Shown: positions 26,803 to 37,384, numbered from the stretch's first letter. The stretch: 64,000 bases of DNA from Setophaga petechia (GCA_024362935.1 JANCRA010000014.1:5971001-6035000), one strand, 5' to 3'. Program-made: numbers and translations. Notes: generated from the sequence alone by a model not told the origin.

Positions 26803-26840
26803 CTTTTTGGGTTTTTTGGGTTTTTTTTTTTTTTTTTTTT
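26803..26840. repeat. T-rich tract with GGG interruptions
   Basis: T5-GGG-T6-GGG followed by a run of 20 or more T ending at 26840. Simple low-complexity DNA. A degraded retroposon tail is possible, but no body of an element is visible beside it. Confidence 0.85.
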
Positions 26841-27744
26841 ACTTTGCAAAAGGCTGAAAAGAGGTGTTGTTCTTTCTGGAACAGCCCCTTTTATTTCTTT
26901 ATTCCACCAAATGATTCAAAGCAGGATGTGCTGCCCTTGGGGAAGGGGCTGCAGGGAGTCGAGGAGGATGAGTGGGCAGGATCTGTCATCTCCTGAAGCT
27001 GTTGCTACAGAGGTGGCACAGCAGGGATTAAAAAAGGCCATATATTCTTTACTGCTGCTGTAGGAAAGACTGTGGCACCAGGTAAGGAAGCAAACAAGGA
27101 AGGAGCAGCTGAGGCTGCACTGGGGCAGAAGCCTTGACTTTAATTCCTGTTCAACAATTAATCCAATGTACTGTGATTGCAGAAAAGAAAAATCATGGAA
27201 GGCAGATTGTTATCAATAAAGTAGAAATAAAAAGGGGATCAAATAAACTTCTATTAACAATGTGTCCTTCTATTTATTTGTTTATATTCTGTCTACAGAA
27301 AATGTGATGCTGGACTGAGGATGGCTTAGAACAACCTTCTGGCATGAAGACAGCTACAAAGCACAAAATACAAAAAATGAACTCAGAAAGAAACAAGAAA
27401 CAAACCAACGTTTTCTTGGCATCAACAAGAAGCTCTTTATTTTTCCTCAAGTTTTCTTTTCTAAAAAAATGGAACTAAGACATTTGCAGAAATGAGACAA
27501 ACTTTCTCTTCAGGTGACAATATTCAAGCAAGCATGTTGTTTTATTGAATTTAAATGGAAAGAAAAGACAGATTTGGAATGGGATACAGTATCAGGAGAA
27601 CTGAGAAACTGTGAACTTTCAAGGAAATAAAACTCCTTAAAACTGTGAACCAAGAAATTGATGGAAATACCATTTAAACCCCTGATTACACTCTGTGTGT
27701 TCTTAAGGAGACATCATCATCTTTGCTAACTCAACAGTACTTAG

Positions 27745-28413
27745 GCAATGGTTTACAATATATCTTTTATTGTAATCTTTTAAGAAAAAAAACCCAGAAA
27801 TATTTAATTAGCTGTGACTTTACCATTACTGTTCAGATGTCTTCCTGCACCTTCTTTTTCTAGACAGTGCAGATGTACTTGCAGCCAACAGTCAAGGGCT
27901 GAAAAGATTTCTTTCCTCAATAATCTTTTGATTTGCCACACCCAATAAAATCCTTGTAGGGAAAAAGAATCAACACAACTACCATCTCCCAATCAATACC
28001 TAAAGCCTAACAGACAGTAATTATCAAAATAAGGAGGAAATCCCATATTGGGCTACATACCTACCCATTAATCAAAACAACAGAAATTATCTGCAGAATT
28101 GCTTTTCTAAAATAAAACAGAAGATGCCTCCTTGGGTTACACTTTGAACAGGCTATAATCAAAAGAAAGAGAACCGAGACTAACTAAGCCCCAGGAAGCT
28201 GCATTGTCCCTTTAACCCACAGTATTCCCCACCTCCCATTAGTACTTAACATTTTTCACTATGTTGTGACTGCTATTATTTCATTTAACACCGGTTAATC
28301 TGTATCTGAGGTACATGGAAACCCTCTAGATGATAAGATTGGACAGGTTCCAGTGCTGGCAGTTTCCGAGCGTGCACACACTCGTGTGTTTTGATCCTTC
28401 CAGGAGCCGCCTG
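27745..28413 (-). other. WWOX: Probable WWOX 3' untranslated region
   Basis: This stretch follows the TAG stop on the minus strand. No poly(A) signal appears in the first 600 bases. Then ATTAAA (27808-27803) and AATAAA (27771-27766) occur close together, which would give a 3' UTR of about 0.62-0.67 kb. That is in the same range as mammalian WWOX transcripts. More AATAAA-type hexamers lie further downstream on this strand (about 27540-27545 and 27434-27439), so longer isoforms are possible. The end is inferred from hexamers only. Confidence 0.45.
27766..27808 (-). terminator. WWOX: Candidate poly(A) signals for WWOX
   Basis: Two hexamers on the minus strand, ATTAAA at 27808-27803 and AATAAA at 27771-27766, are the first good polyadenylation signals after the stop codon. 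Cleavage would be expected 10-30 bases further, around 27735-27755 for the canonical one. The downstream sequence is only modestly GU-rich, so site strength is uncertain. Confidence 0.4.
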
Positions 28414-28602
28414 CTATTTGGCCTGGCTGCCAGCTCGTTCTTGGATCAGCCTGTGGCTCAGCTCCCAGAGGGCAGTGGCTGTGGCGCTGTCCTGAGCCTG
28501 CTGCGAGGGCAGGCAGCGGCAGCAGTTGTTGAAGTACATCCCGCCCAGCCCCTCCAGCTCCGCCGCCGTGGCGCAGTACACCGTCGTGGCAGCTCCTTGT
28601 TG
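28414..28602 (-). CDS. WWOX: WWOX terminal coding exon (C-terminal 62 codons)
   Basis: WWOX is a tumour-suppressor-type short-chain dehydrogenase/reductase (SDR) with two N-terminal WW domains that bind PPxY partners. It acts in the cytosol, Golgi and mitochondria; its physiological substrate is uncertain. Only the last coding exon is here. Read on the minus strand it encodes 62 residues starting [11 protein letters not shown], then [16 protein letters not shown], then the LW-LS--LIQER tail, ending in TAG (28416-28414). From memory, human exon 9 also encodes exactly 62 residues (353-414), begins at the same QQ and is phase 0. The AATTVYCA...GG-YF-NC pattern is shared with the C-terminal part of RDH11-14-type SDRs. 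The WW domains, the cofactor-binding fold and the YxxxK active site lie in upstream exons outside the window. The variable part, about exon residues 34-45 ([11 protein letters not shown]), differs from the mammalian sequence, while the SDR-proximal core is nearly unchanged. The frame is intact, with no sign of a pseudogene, and the intron beside it argues against a processed copy. Confidence 0.96.
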   Translation of the reverse strand, partial: QQGAATTVYCATAAELEGLGGMYFNNCCRCLPSQQAQDSATATALWELSHRLIQERAGSQAK

Positions 28603-28690
28603 CTGCAATAATAACAAAAAAAAAAATTAAATTAAGAGAGAGAAAATAAGTAAAACTATATAAATACATATTTTTTTTTATAGTTTATTA
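28603..28690 (-). promoter_or_regulatory. WWOX: Splice acceptor region of last WWOX intron
   Basis: On the minus strand, a run of T (about 28618-28628) leads into GTTATTATTGCAG, with the AG at 28604-28603 directly before CAA CAA GGA (Q Q G). No other AG occurs in roughly 40 bases upstream of it. A CT-rich stretch and TTAAT-type branch-point candidates lie at about 28628-28645. A second AG five bases into the exon would shift the frame, so the first AG is preferred. It also gives the phase 0 and the 62-codon length expected for this exon. Confidence 0.88.
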
Positions 28691-28981
28691 TTATTGTTGT
28701 GATTTTGAGCACAGCCCTTTGGAGGTGCAAGGTCTCGTGCAAGCAGCGTGGCTGGCAGGGTGACCTGCCCGGTGACAAGGCTGAAGGCACTTCTTTACAA
28801 ACCACTTCAATGAGGACTTCTTTCTTTTCCTTCCCTCTATGAGCAGAAGAAAAAGAAAACCCTGAACCACAGCCCTAAGCTCAGGTGTTTTGCCCCTTTT
28901 TGGTAAACACCTGGATTGGTGGCAGGGGCTGCCCAGGTGGTGTTTGACACCAGAACAGCTGAGCCAGGTTTAAAAGCAGCG

Positions 28982-29071
28982 CCTCAAAACTTCCCTTTGC
29001 ATCACAGAAATCATTGACCATCTGCACCTCAAAACTTCCCTTTGCATCACAGAAATCACTGACCATATGCC
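28982..29071. repeat. Two-copy 45-bp direct tandem repeat
   Basis: A unit beginning CCTCAAAACTTCCCTTTGCA at 28982 is repeated at 29027 with a period of 45. The copies differ at only a few bases (ATTGACCATCT versus ACTGACCATAT). The repeat lies in the WWOX intron about 380 bases from the splice acceptor. The near identity suggests a recent duplication. Confidence 0.92.
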
Positions 29072-29639
29072 CAGGCACCCTGACCCGCAGCCTGATGGAT
29101 TTGGTTTGTTTGGGTTTTTTAAACCTCTTGTGCAAAATTAACCTGGGCACTCCAATTAAGACCTATCATGTAAAGTGCAGTCGGGATTGGTGCCAAACCT
29201 GCCTGTGGATCTTGGATCAACAGTCCAAGGCAGTTGTCACTGCTGCTGTGTGAGAGCATTTGACTGCTGCAGGCACAGACAGGGCTGATTCTGCAGAAGC
29301 ACAATGCTTTCCAGTGGAGTTTTGTTCTGTAACAACATTTCTCATGTCTTATAATGCTTTAAGAAATGGAGTGGATAGATGAGAGGTTTTTGTGAATCAG
29401 AAGGGATTTTAAAATTTTTCTTGCTTTCTCTTTTTTTTCCCCTTCCCTTTTTTTTTTTTTAATTTAAATACTAAATGAACATATGCTCAAAGAGGAAGAA
29501 TGGGTTTCTATGAATTGTCCCAACAAAAACCTACAGATGGAGGCCACAGGGCTGGGGCAAGCACCCTGGCATGGGTGATGGGCTATTCCCTGGCACAGAC
29601 TAAAAGCACAGTGCCAGAACAGCTGGGGAGAGGGCAAGA

Positions 29640-29890
29640 AGCTATTTTGCTTTGTAAACTATAATTAAAAATAATAGGTGAGAGCGCATTAGCAAAACAC
29701 AACACTAATTTAAAACCGATAGAGTTTATCTGGCATCTTATGATTATTTATGTACATCCTAGTCCTTTCTGTGGTAACAAATTATGAGCTGATAGGAATC
29801 AGAATAAAGAGGCTGCCAAGTGCAATTGAAAAAGTAAATGAAGAGAAATTAGTTGTTGCCACATTAAGATAATTTAATGGGATAAGAGAA
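29640..29890. promoter_or_regulatory. Candidate conserved element near last exon
   Basis: About 1 kb upstream (gene sense) of the terminal exon. It contains ACTATAATTAAAAATAATAG, GAGCGCATTAGCAAAAC, AAAACCGATAGAG and ATTTAATGGGATAAGAG, rich in homeodomain cores with scattered CpGs. No repeats seen. Function is inferred from texture only. Confidence 0.25.
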
Positions 29891-31244
29891 TAGGCTTCAA
29901 TCTCTTGTGATTTTCCTCCACTCCTTTGTTTTTTGGCCTTTCATTGTCACAGCCAAGGAAACTCAGGGTGCTGCTAGGGGGGTCAACCTGCAGAAGACCT
30001 CTACTTTGCATTCTCATCCTTCAAGGACAGGAAGCGGTTTAAAAAGCCCCAGTTCTCCTTATTTGAGGCATCTCAAGTTTGTAGCAACAAAGAAGTGCAT
30101 ATTTGTTTGCAAGACATGCATTTTCCTCAGCAGATGGGATTAAACTGATAATGATGACTCCACAACTTAGAAATGATCTCCCATCACAAGGTAAACCAAA
30201 ACTGTCTGTATTAAGTATTTTGAAAGGCATATATTTATCAACAGACGAAAATATTTTTAAAGTTAGTATAATACATAGTAATCCTCTTATTAAACCAGTA
30301 TCTTTTTTTAAAAAAGAGAAAATATCTTAAAGGTGGTAGCAGAAATGGAAGAGAGTTCTACTAAAAATAATATTAATAGAGAACAATAAAATTTCTATGC
30401 TCATTTCAACTATCCTATAAAGCTCCACAGTACAGGTATGATCACTGTATTCAGCTGTTTAGAATGTCTCAAAGCCCCTTAAGAGTATTACTAGTTTTTT
30501 GCAAGCAATTCAACTGGACTTTCATTAGAAAGGTAAAATTAAACTGAATTGCTCAAGGCAGATTGAGAGCCCTCAAGCTATTGCTAAATAGCCAGCCAAG
30601 CTAAACTCAGGCTATCTCTAATAGAATTCAGCTAATTCATAAAATGGAAGTTTATCAGAGCCAGTTTAAAATCCAACCCAAACAATAATTTATCTTTTCA
30701 AACGAGTCGAATTTGACGATGTTTAAACAAAATTCTCGGCAGGCAGAAAAAACCCCAGAGCACAAGAGCGGTGCTTTATACCTTGAGCATTGACACAAGC
30801 TAGACTCCAGAAGAAGAGAATAGCTTTCCCTGTGTGAGCATAGGATATTTACTTTAAGTGATAAAAGATTATGTGGCTGGAAGCCCAAAGCACTTTATCT
30901 TGCGATGCCTCCAGTGTTTTGCTGAGAACTGGATGTAAGCAACGTGCCATTTGCTTTTTGGCTGTGTGTATCCTTACTTCTTTCTAAATGTTTCAATCAT
31001 GTTGGCTGTTTTGGAAGAAGAAAATTCAATGGTTCTATCATTGGAAGAAAAGTACCTTTCTTATTACTTAAGAGAAATGCAGTTGTATTTATCCCTTCGT
31101 TGACAGAGGGTAAAGATTTAGTATCTCACGATTATGGACAAACATGAACTCATCAAGCCTAGAAGGATGCTTCAGACAGCAAAACTATGTAAGAGAAGGG
31201 AAATCCCAGATTCTCAGAGCCACTTAAGTATCTAATTCCCTTTG

Positions 31245-31334
31245 TGAGCTGGTTGCATTCAGACACTTGAGGATCTGCATAAGTGACTTGTCCAAGGACA
31301 GAGAGGAGTGAGCATCAGAGTCACAGGAATCAGA
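31245..31334 (-). mobile_element. MIR-like fragment, antisense
   Basis: AAGTGACTTGTCCAAGGACA, then GAGAGGAGTGAGCATCAGAG and AATCAGATCCCAT, resemble the antisense MIR segment 'AAGTGACTTGCCCAAGGTCACACAG.. AGTGGCAGAG.. GAATCGAACCCA'. Only this core-to-head part remains before the sequence passes into a CR1-like fragment at about 31335. Confidence 0.6.
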
Positions 31335-31402
31335 TCCCATTTTGGGTTGGCAGGAATATCAAGAGGTGTCCAGCCCAACCTCCTGCCCAAAGTGGGATGT
31401 GT
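31335..31402 (-). mobile_element. Decayed CR1 tail fragment
   Basis: TTTTGGGTTGGCAGGAATAT is followed by AGAGGTGTCCAGCCCAACCT and CCTGCCCAAAGTGGGA. This fits the antisense CR1 form 'GGTTGGAAGGGACCTCTGGAGGTCATCTAGTCCAACC..CTGCTCAAAGCAGGG' with many changes. It directly abuts a MIR-like fragment on its left, so the two old repeats appear joined. Confidence 0.6.
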
Positions 31403-31889
31403 AGAAGCCTCATATATATGACATGCTGAATGGGAAAGTCCCCAAGGTATAAATCTCTCCTTTGTATCTACAATCCTACAAACCTCTGTGAAGAGCCAGA
31501 GCTGCAGATAAGTGCAAACTGCCTGCACTGCTAGCCAGAAACTGCTCTGTTTCTCAGCAAATATTGTTTATCCCTTATGAACACAGTCCTTTGAATGACA
31601 TCTTTATATGCTGGGCCTATGACAGTCTAGTAACAAGTTTTAATTTTTTGCTCATCAGCTTTCCTGTTCACATATCATCAGCATACAACAGCAGAGGATG
31701 TTAGGGAATCTAATTAGTAAACAATTCCATACTGCTGATACAAGATGAAACATTCTTAAACCAATAAAAAGAGCACTTTAATCACTGTTGAATGACTTTC
31801 AATGCCAAGCGGTTTGTGCCATGTCAGAACATAATTTGAAGAAGATTAGAGTACTATATAAAAGAATTAATGTTAACAACTTCGTTAAA

Positions 31890-32350
31890 AAATGTCTTAA
31901 ACAATGAGCTTGTCAGTTGTCACAGACTCTCCCCGATCCATTGTGATTAAGACCCCCCTTCCCAACAATTTCAGCTGATAAACAATGCTAAAAGCGTCAG
32001 GCAACCTAAACATTTTTTTCCATAGGTCCATCAGTTGTACAGGGTGCTAATCACCAGAGCTGGGGTCAGCCTTCTTTAACCCGCAACAAAGGCAGCGGGT
32101 TGCAATAATGAATACACAGGATAAAGAATTTGTGAGAAGCCCAACTGAATCTTTAATCATGCCTCAGTGCCATTTCCGATCCAGTCAAACATGTGAAAGC
32201 TGCTGGGCAAGCACCACGCTATCAATCTTCCCACTGCACGTAAAATTACCCGGGAATCTTGTTTTGGATTAAGTTGAAGAGTGTCTCAGTAATAAGGGTT
32301 CATCATTCTCTTCCGCAAATCATTTGTCAGTTTTGTAATACAATCTTCCT
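31890..32350. promoter_or_regulatory. Candidate conserved intronic element
   Basis: Complex unique sequence with retained CpGs (CTCCCCGATCCATTGTG, AAAAGCGTCAGGCAACC, CCATTTCCGATCCAG, ATTACCCGGGAATC). ATTGTG/ACAATG SOX-like and TTAATC cores occur nearby. There are no repeats and no open frame. Regulatory function is inferred from texture only. Confidence 0.3.
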
Positions 32351-33251
32351 CTGCAGCAGGGTGGGATTTATACAGCAGTTGCTGTTTATTTATAGTTGAG
32401 GCTCAAAGATCTAAATTATCCATCCTTCTAAAATCCTTTGTTGAATTGAAAATACTGAGTAGCTACTAGTTCATAGGCATTTATTTCATGACTGCAAGCA
32501 GCCAATTTTTAACTGATGGCACTGAATGCAAATTAATATTGAATAACTTAACAGTAAAAGAAAAGGGGTTCTTGAGATACAGAACATGGTAAAACCCTCA
32601 TTAATATATGTAATGCATCTGTTAGTAGTCTGAGATACCATTTATGTTCCTGATAAGAAAACATATTACACAGTTAATGTTTAGTTTTTAGATTTGTCTA
32701 CCTTCAAATGCATGTTTATTTTCTAAAATTAGACCTTTGTTCTGAAGCAAGTTTACATTCCAAGCACATAAATAATAGAAACAAAGCCATAACTTATCTG
32801 TATATTTATCAACTATGAATGAATAGGACCCACTCTAAACTCTGTTAAGAGCACACAGCATTCAGCATTGTCTGCCAGGGAGATGGGATCAGCTTATTTG
32901 GAAAGGAGGGGATTACTTTCTTATGAAAAATTAAGGATAAAGGCCAGTTATCTTGGGAGCCTGAGGTTAAGTTCAGCACAGAGCATTTTAAAAGATGGTC
33001 AGTGGAAAGAGGTGAATTCAAAATGACATGAGAGGAGAGTATTTGTGACAAGGCCCAGATTCAAAGCAAGCAGCTCAAGTGAAATACAAAGGCAAGTCCT
33101 TAAAACTCTTCAGGCTGTTCCTGTTATTCATGTCAGGACTATTAGACAAAGCCAACACATCCCTTACAGTAAAATATCAGACCCACACAAAAGCACAGTG
33201 AGCACACCATTTACAGCCCAATAACTCATTACACAGCAGTGCCAGGTAGAA

Positions 33252-33435
33252 CCAGAGAATCATTAAGGTTGGGGAAAATCATGAAGTCCAACCACTGCCC
33301 TAACCTGGCAACCAAGGCAGTATCAACATATTCCAGATATGACACCAATGGGGCGTCCCATACCTTCTCTGTGCCTCTGATAAGCACCCTGAAAAGTTCA
33401 TTCAGTTAGAGGGAAAAACTCCTCACCAGCTGGCT
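33252..33435 (-). mobile_element. CR1 LINE 3' fragment, older subfamily
   Basis: It begins AGAATCATTAAGGTTGGGGA, then ATCATGAAGTCCAACCACTG and CCTAACCTGGCA. This is the antisense pattern of the CR1 tail type with ATCATTTAGGTTGGAAAAGACC and GAGTCCAACC. The middle is heavily decayed and partly deleted. A late segment resembling the 'AGTGAAAAAGTTCTTCC' part is only weakly visible at about 33395-33425, so the inner boundary is soft. Confidence 0.75.
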
Positions 33436-35094
33436 TCAGCAGTGGCCAATTTCCTGACTTGATGTAAAATCTCCTTGGAATTACAAACAAAAAGATACAG
33501 AATCTGTTTCCACAGCCATATTATCCAAACCAAACCCTAAAGTGACAGCTGCAGTTTTACATTCCTTGAATCTCACCTCCTCCTGGTGGGAATTAGCACA
33601 GGTTTGTTAATTCAGAGACTCCACAGACTGGAGCAGTGGCTGAGGATCTGCTCCATTGCTTGTTGTGACCCTGATGCTGATGCTCAGGGTGGGCACAGTG
33701 GGGTTTGTGCTGCCTGGGGGCAGCTGGGATAAAATTGCCCTCAGAATGGATTTGTGTTCTTCTGGTATTGCCACAATCCCCAAGCTGGGATTGTGGTCCA
33801 GAGCTTTCTCAAACTACACTTATTCCTTTTTCCTATGAAGCCCAAGTCCTCGTGAATAACGTGGAGCACAATGACCTCTTCTGAAAAACACTAGCACATC
33901 TAAAATCCTCATGTCCTCATCCAGGATTCCTCACTATCTGAGTCTTTAGGAGCAATCCTAAGAGCTTTTTGGTGATATCCCCCACGGCTGAGGCCAGCCA
34001 GAGCTGAGGGAGCCACTTCCCAATGTCAGGAGTTCCTCTGCTCCTGTTCCTACGGGGACAGCTCAGAGCTGTGAGGAACAGTCACTTTTCCAACAATGCA
34101 AGTTTGAGTCTTGCCTATGAGATGACAGGAGAACTGTTCAGTTCCTGCTACAGTCCTCTTACTCAGAGAATCCCAGATGCAGAGTTACCCTATGAATAAA
34201 GCTCAGAATGTCTATGTATTAATGTCCTGTAAGAAAACAGGATTTCTTGATTGCTTTTTCAGCAAGGAAATATGAAATTGAGACCTTCCTTTGCTATTTT
34301 GGGAGAGCGTGAAACTGAAATCATATCTGCAGCTCAAAAAATAAAACTTTGGAGCTGCCAAATATGATCTAAACTCCAAACTGGGCTCAGTTGACTTCAG
34401 GTCCTATTTCCACCCCAAGTGCCAGCAGGAAAACGTGACCTGAACTGACACTGTATCTACAGTCTTTTCAAAGCTCTCACTGAACCACATCTAAACCAGA
34501 GCTTCTCAACCACCTCCCCTTCCCCCATCACCACAATTAAACCAGCAAAGCATCTCTTAGAAGATAATACAGCGAATAAACCAAAATCTATAAGGTCTGC
34601 TTTTCTTCCCTCTGATGTATTCCTTTTTCAACTAATTCCCAACTACAAAGACTCAAAACTCCATCAGCTTCTCTACTTGCAGAGCATAGTTGGTTTCAAG
34701 CTGTAACTTTTCTTAGTGTCATTAAGACCCTTACACATTTATAGTATTCTTTACATACATTATAGGAGATAAGTGTGCTGTGTTCTTTGAGTAAGGAAAC
34801 TGCAGTAGTTCACGAAAGAGGATTTGTTTTCAACTGCTGAGGCATTAAGACCTAGTGATTATTTCAACTATTCAGTATATGCAGCTATATTTAACTTACA
34901 TTCTGGGTTTTAACTTTGCAAAAGAAATCGTGTCCATTGTAATAAATGTATTTTGATAATGCACCATGTTGTTTGTGTTATGCAACCCCCAGTATGTTCT
35001 CAATTACAGCAATGATAGCACTTGAAAACTTCCAACCTCCAACATCCGGTATCAAACAGATTTTCTGCAATCATTCCACAGGAGGAAAAAAATT

Positions 35095-35345
35095 ACAATA
35101 TAGGACATCAAGTCGGGAGAACTGGGCTGGTTTCCTCTTTTCAACTTTTCCTTCCCTAGTGAGCTTGGACAAGTCACTTCAACTTCATGTACCTCACTTT
35201 TCCCAGCTATAAAATGGGGAGATTACTCTTGTTTACCCACCTCACAGGGGTGTTGTGAGGAGCCATTCGGATTTATGGAGTGCTTTCACACTTAATTTGG
35301 AAAAGCACTGTGTAAGTATAAAGTGTTATATTATAAACCATTGTT
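35095..35345 (+). mobile_element. MIR-like CORE-SINE
   Basis: The order of landmarks is that of a MIR element in sense orientation: CTTGGACAAGTCACTT, a TACCTCACTTTTCC segment equivalent to 'GCCTCAGTTTCC', AGCTATAAAATGGGGAGAT, ACCCACCTCACAGGGGTGTT followed by GTGAGGA, and then the tail AAAGCACTGTGTAAGTATA. This is the clearest CORE-SINE in the window. The left edge is less sure, because the tRNA-related head is degraded. Confidence 0.85.
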
Positions 35346-36867
35346 AAAATGTGTAGAAGATGTAGAACAAGGTTGGCAAAGTAGCTGACAAAAATGTAAT
35401 TATCTTTTAAAATCATGCCTATTTTTCTCTATTGTATAAAGTTAATTCTTTAACCTGTGAAACTGTCTGCTACTCCGGGTCCTGTTCCAGTGTCTTCCCT
35501 CTCTCATCCAGTTTTTTTGCCCAGCTCACAGAGAACTTGGTAAACCTCTTACAAGCCGAAACAACAGAGAGTTATTAAAAAATGGATGCTTTAGAGGGAA
35601 ACAGTCCCTGAAATCCATGCATTCATCTCTCCCACCCTTTGCATATGCTAGGCAGAGCCATCATGGCATACCAGGGGTGGGATTCAGTTGCCTAACATGG
35701 ATCTTGAGACATCTGAGCTGCCTCAAGATATCCCACGTGCTCCACAGCTGTCTGTCAGAAGGGCACATATTTCCCATAGGTCTGGCATTGTATCTGCCAG
35801 CCCCTCAGGGATATCTCAGCTAAAACCACACAATGGTTAAGACAACACCAGACTGTGCTGCTTAAATGCTTTTGCCACAGCACCTGGAAGGGAGCTGGTT
35901 CCCACAGGCAGCACCGTATTTCTTTCCCAGAATCTTATAGACGTCCACAATCAGCTTCTGAAAAATGTTTCAAGGCTGACAGAGAGCCACCTTAAGCTCT
36001 AAAAACTATAATGAAGCCTGTGGCTTTACGGTGCTCCACCAGCATTTCAGGGCAGGAGCAGCAGCACTCCTCACAGGCCTCTTTATCAACAGCGCATTTC
36101 CAGGCACATCAGTGCTGCAATTCCTTCTGCTGCCCACTGAACCCCCGTTCACACCTGATTTACACTTTGAAGACATCATTGCTCCACTGAAATGGCAGCT
36201 TTGAGCGCTGCATGCAAATGTCTCTGATCTTTTCTTCTCACAGGCTGGTATGGAGCAGTGGAGCAGTGCAACATTCTTCTGCTCATTTCTAGAGCTGGGA
36301 AAAATCCCTGAGGAAAATTATCAATTTTCATTTCAGAGAGTAACAGGGTAAGGGTGAGATCAGGTTGAAGAAATGATGCTGCAGCCCATTGCTTGCCCCC
36401 TGCCCTGTGTGCAGCACTGGCCAGTGGAGTGAGAAGCAAAGAGCACCTCAGGGCCAGTCCCTGGGCAGCCCAGCTCTGCTGGGGGCTGCTCACACCTGAA
36501 CATCCCTGCTCACCTTCTGCGGTGCTCATTTATACAAACACGATCACAAACACAAATTACACCACAAATCCTTGGCCACAGTCAAACTGGAAATCCTCTG
36601 GAGGACTGGAAATCCTCCTGAGACACATAACTTGCCAGCAAAAGGTGCATTCTTTGGGCAAGGGCAATTTAAAGAGTTGAGCAAACAGGTTGTTGACACT
36701 AAACATATCCTGCCAAAAAAGAGAGATTAGATACACACTGCTGCAACTAAATCATCAGAACTGGTCTGGCTGGCATTTGGACATACAGAGATGAGAGTTC
36801 ATTGAAATTACTTCTGTTATTAACTTATGCTGAATTGAAATGTTTTATGGTTTTGCTGTACTTTAAT

Positions 36868-36948
36868 TATATATATACTTTATATAAATGTGTGTATACA
36901 TACAGTACTGTATATGCTGTACATATTTATATAGCTTTTTAATACTAT
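36868..36948. repeat. AT-rich TATATA/TGTATA low-complexity region
   Basis: TTATATATATACTTTATATA, then TGTGTGTATACATACAGTAC, TGTATATGCTGTACATATTT and ATATAGC. A degraded AT/GT microsatellite inside the WWOX intron. Confidence 0.85.
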
Positions 36949-37188
36949 TACTAGTCCAAATTTAGACTTTTTCATATGCATTACTGAAAGAATATCATCA
37001 CAATGCTGACATCTGGCTTCTTCCTTCATTGCACAGATAATTTTTTAGACTGAATTTATTTCAGATATGAGTGGGAAAAAAAAAAGTCACACAACGCAAT
37101 GCTTTTTGAGGAAGTGACCTTTTGGGACAGATATTTAATGAGTTGTTTGTTTAGGTTTCAAAGATAAAGACTGTTTTTCATCTGTTGA

Positions 37189-37232
37189 TACACATGCACA
37201 CATATGCACATACACACACAGACACACACAGT
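37189..37232. repeat. CA-rich microsatellite
   Basis: An imperfect (CA)n stretch: ACACATGCACACATATGCAC followed by ATACACACACAGACACACAC. Interrupted, so probably of low instability. Confidence 0.9.
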
Positions 37233-37384
37233 TCAATAACACAATGCATTGAGAAACCACAGGGTGTTATGATGGGGAAGTCTCATGGTAAGAAAGTAAC
37301 TACCAACTCTGTCTTCCAGAAACTAATTAAGGGAATGTATTTTGCAATAATACAGATCTAGCAAACAGGCCTCTAAAGTCTAGG

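Larger units (their letters stand above)
1..27744. other. Intergenic DNA downstream of WWOX
   Basis: Non-coding by inspection: no open frame has a recognisable domain, and none continues across plausible splice sites. By known amniote gene order this is the WWOX-MAF interval, a gene-poor region rich in long-range regulatory DNA. MAF itself is not in the window, so that assignment rests on synteny. The contents (CR1, MIR, CpG island, simple repeats) are listed individually. Stretches not listed appear to be unique sequence without recognisable features. Confidence 0.75.
22090..27744. other. Unique intergenic DNA 3' of WWOX
   Basis: Mostly unique AT-rich sequence with the listed simple repeats at 25.9-26.1 and 26.8 kb and the candidate element at 23.2-23.5 kb. 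No exon, RNA gene or mobile element was recognised in the rest. Confidence 0.55.

Noticed and set aside
26803..26840. Telomere-like repeat (GGGTTTTTT)
   Set aside because: The unit is not TTAGGG and is repeated only twice before a plain T run; simple low-complexity DNA.
28295..28669. 124-codon open frame overlapping the WWOX exon in another frame
   Set aside because: Its translation is unrelated to any known protein and crosses the splice acceptor. The WWOX frame explains the sequence fully.
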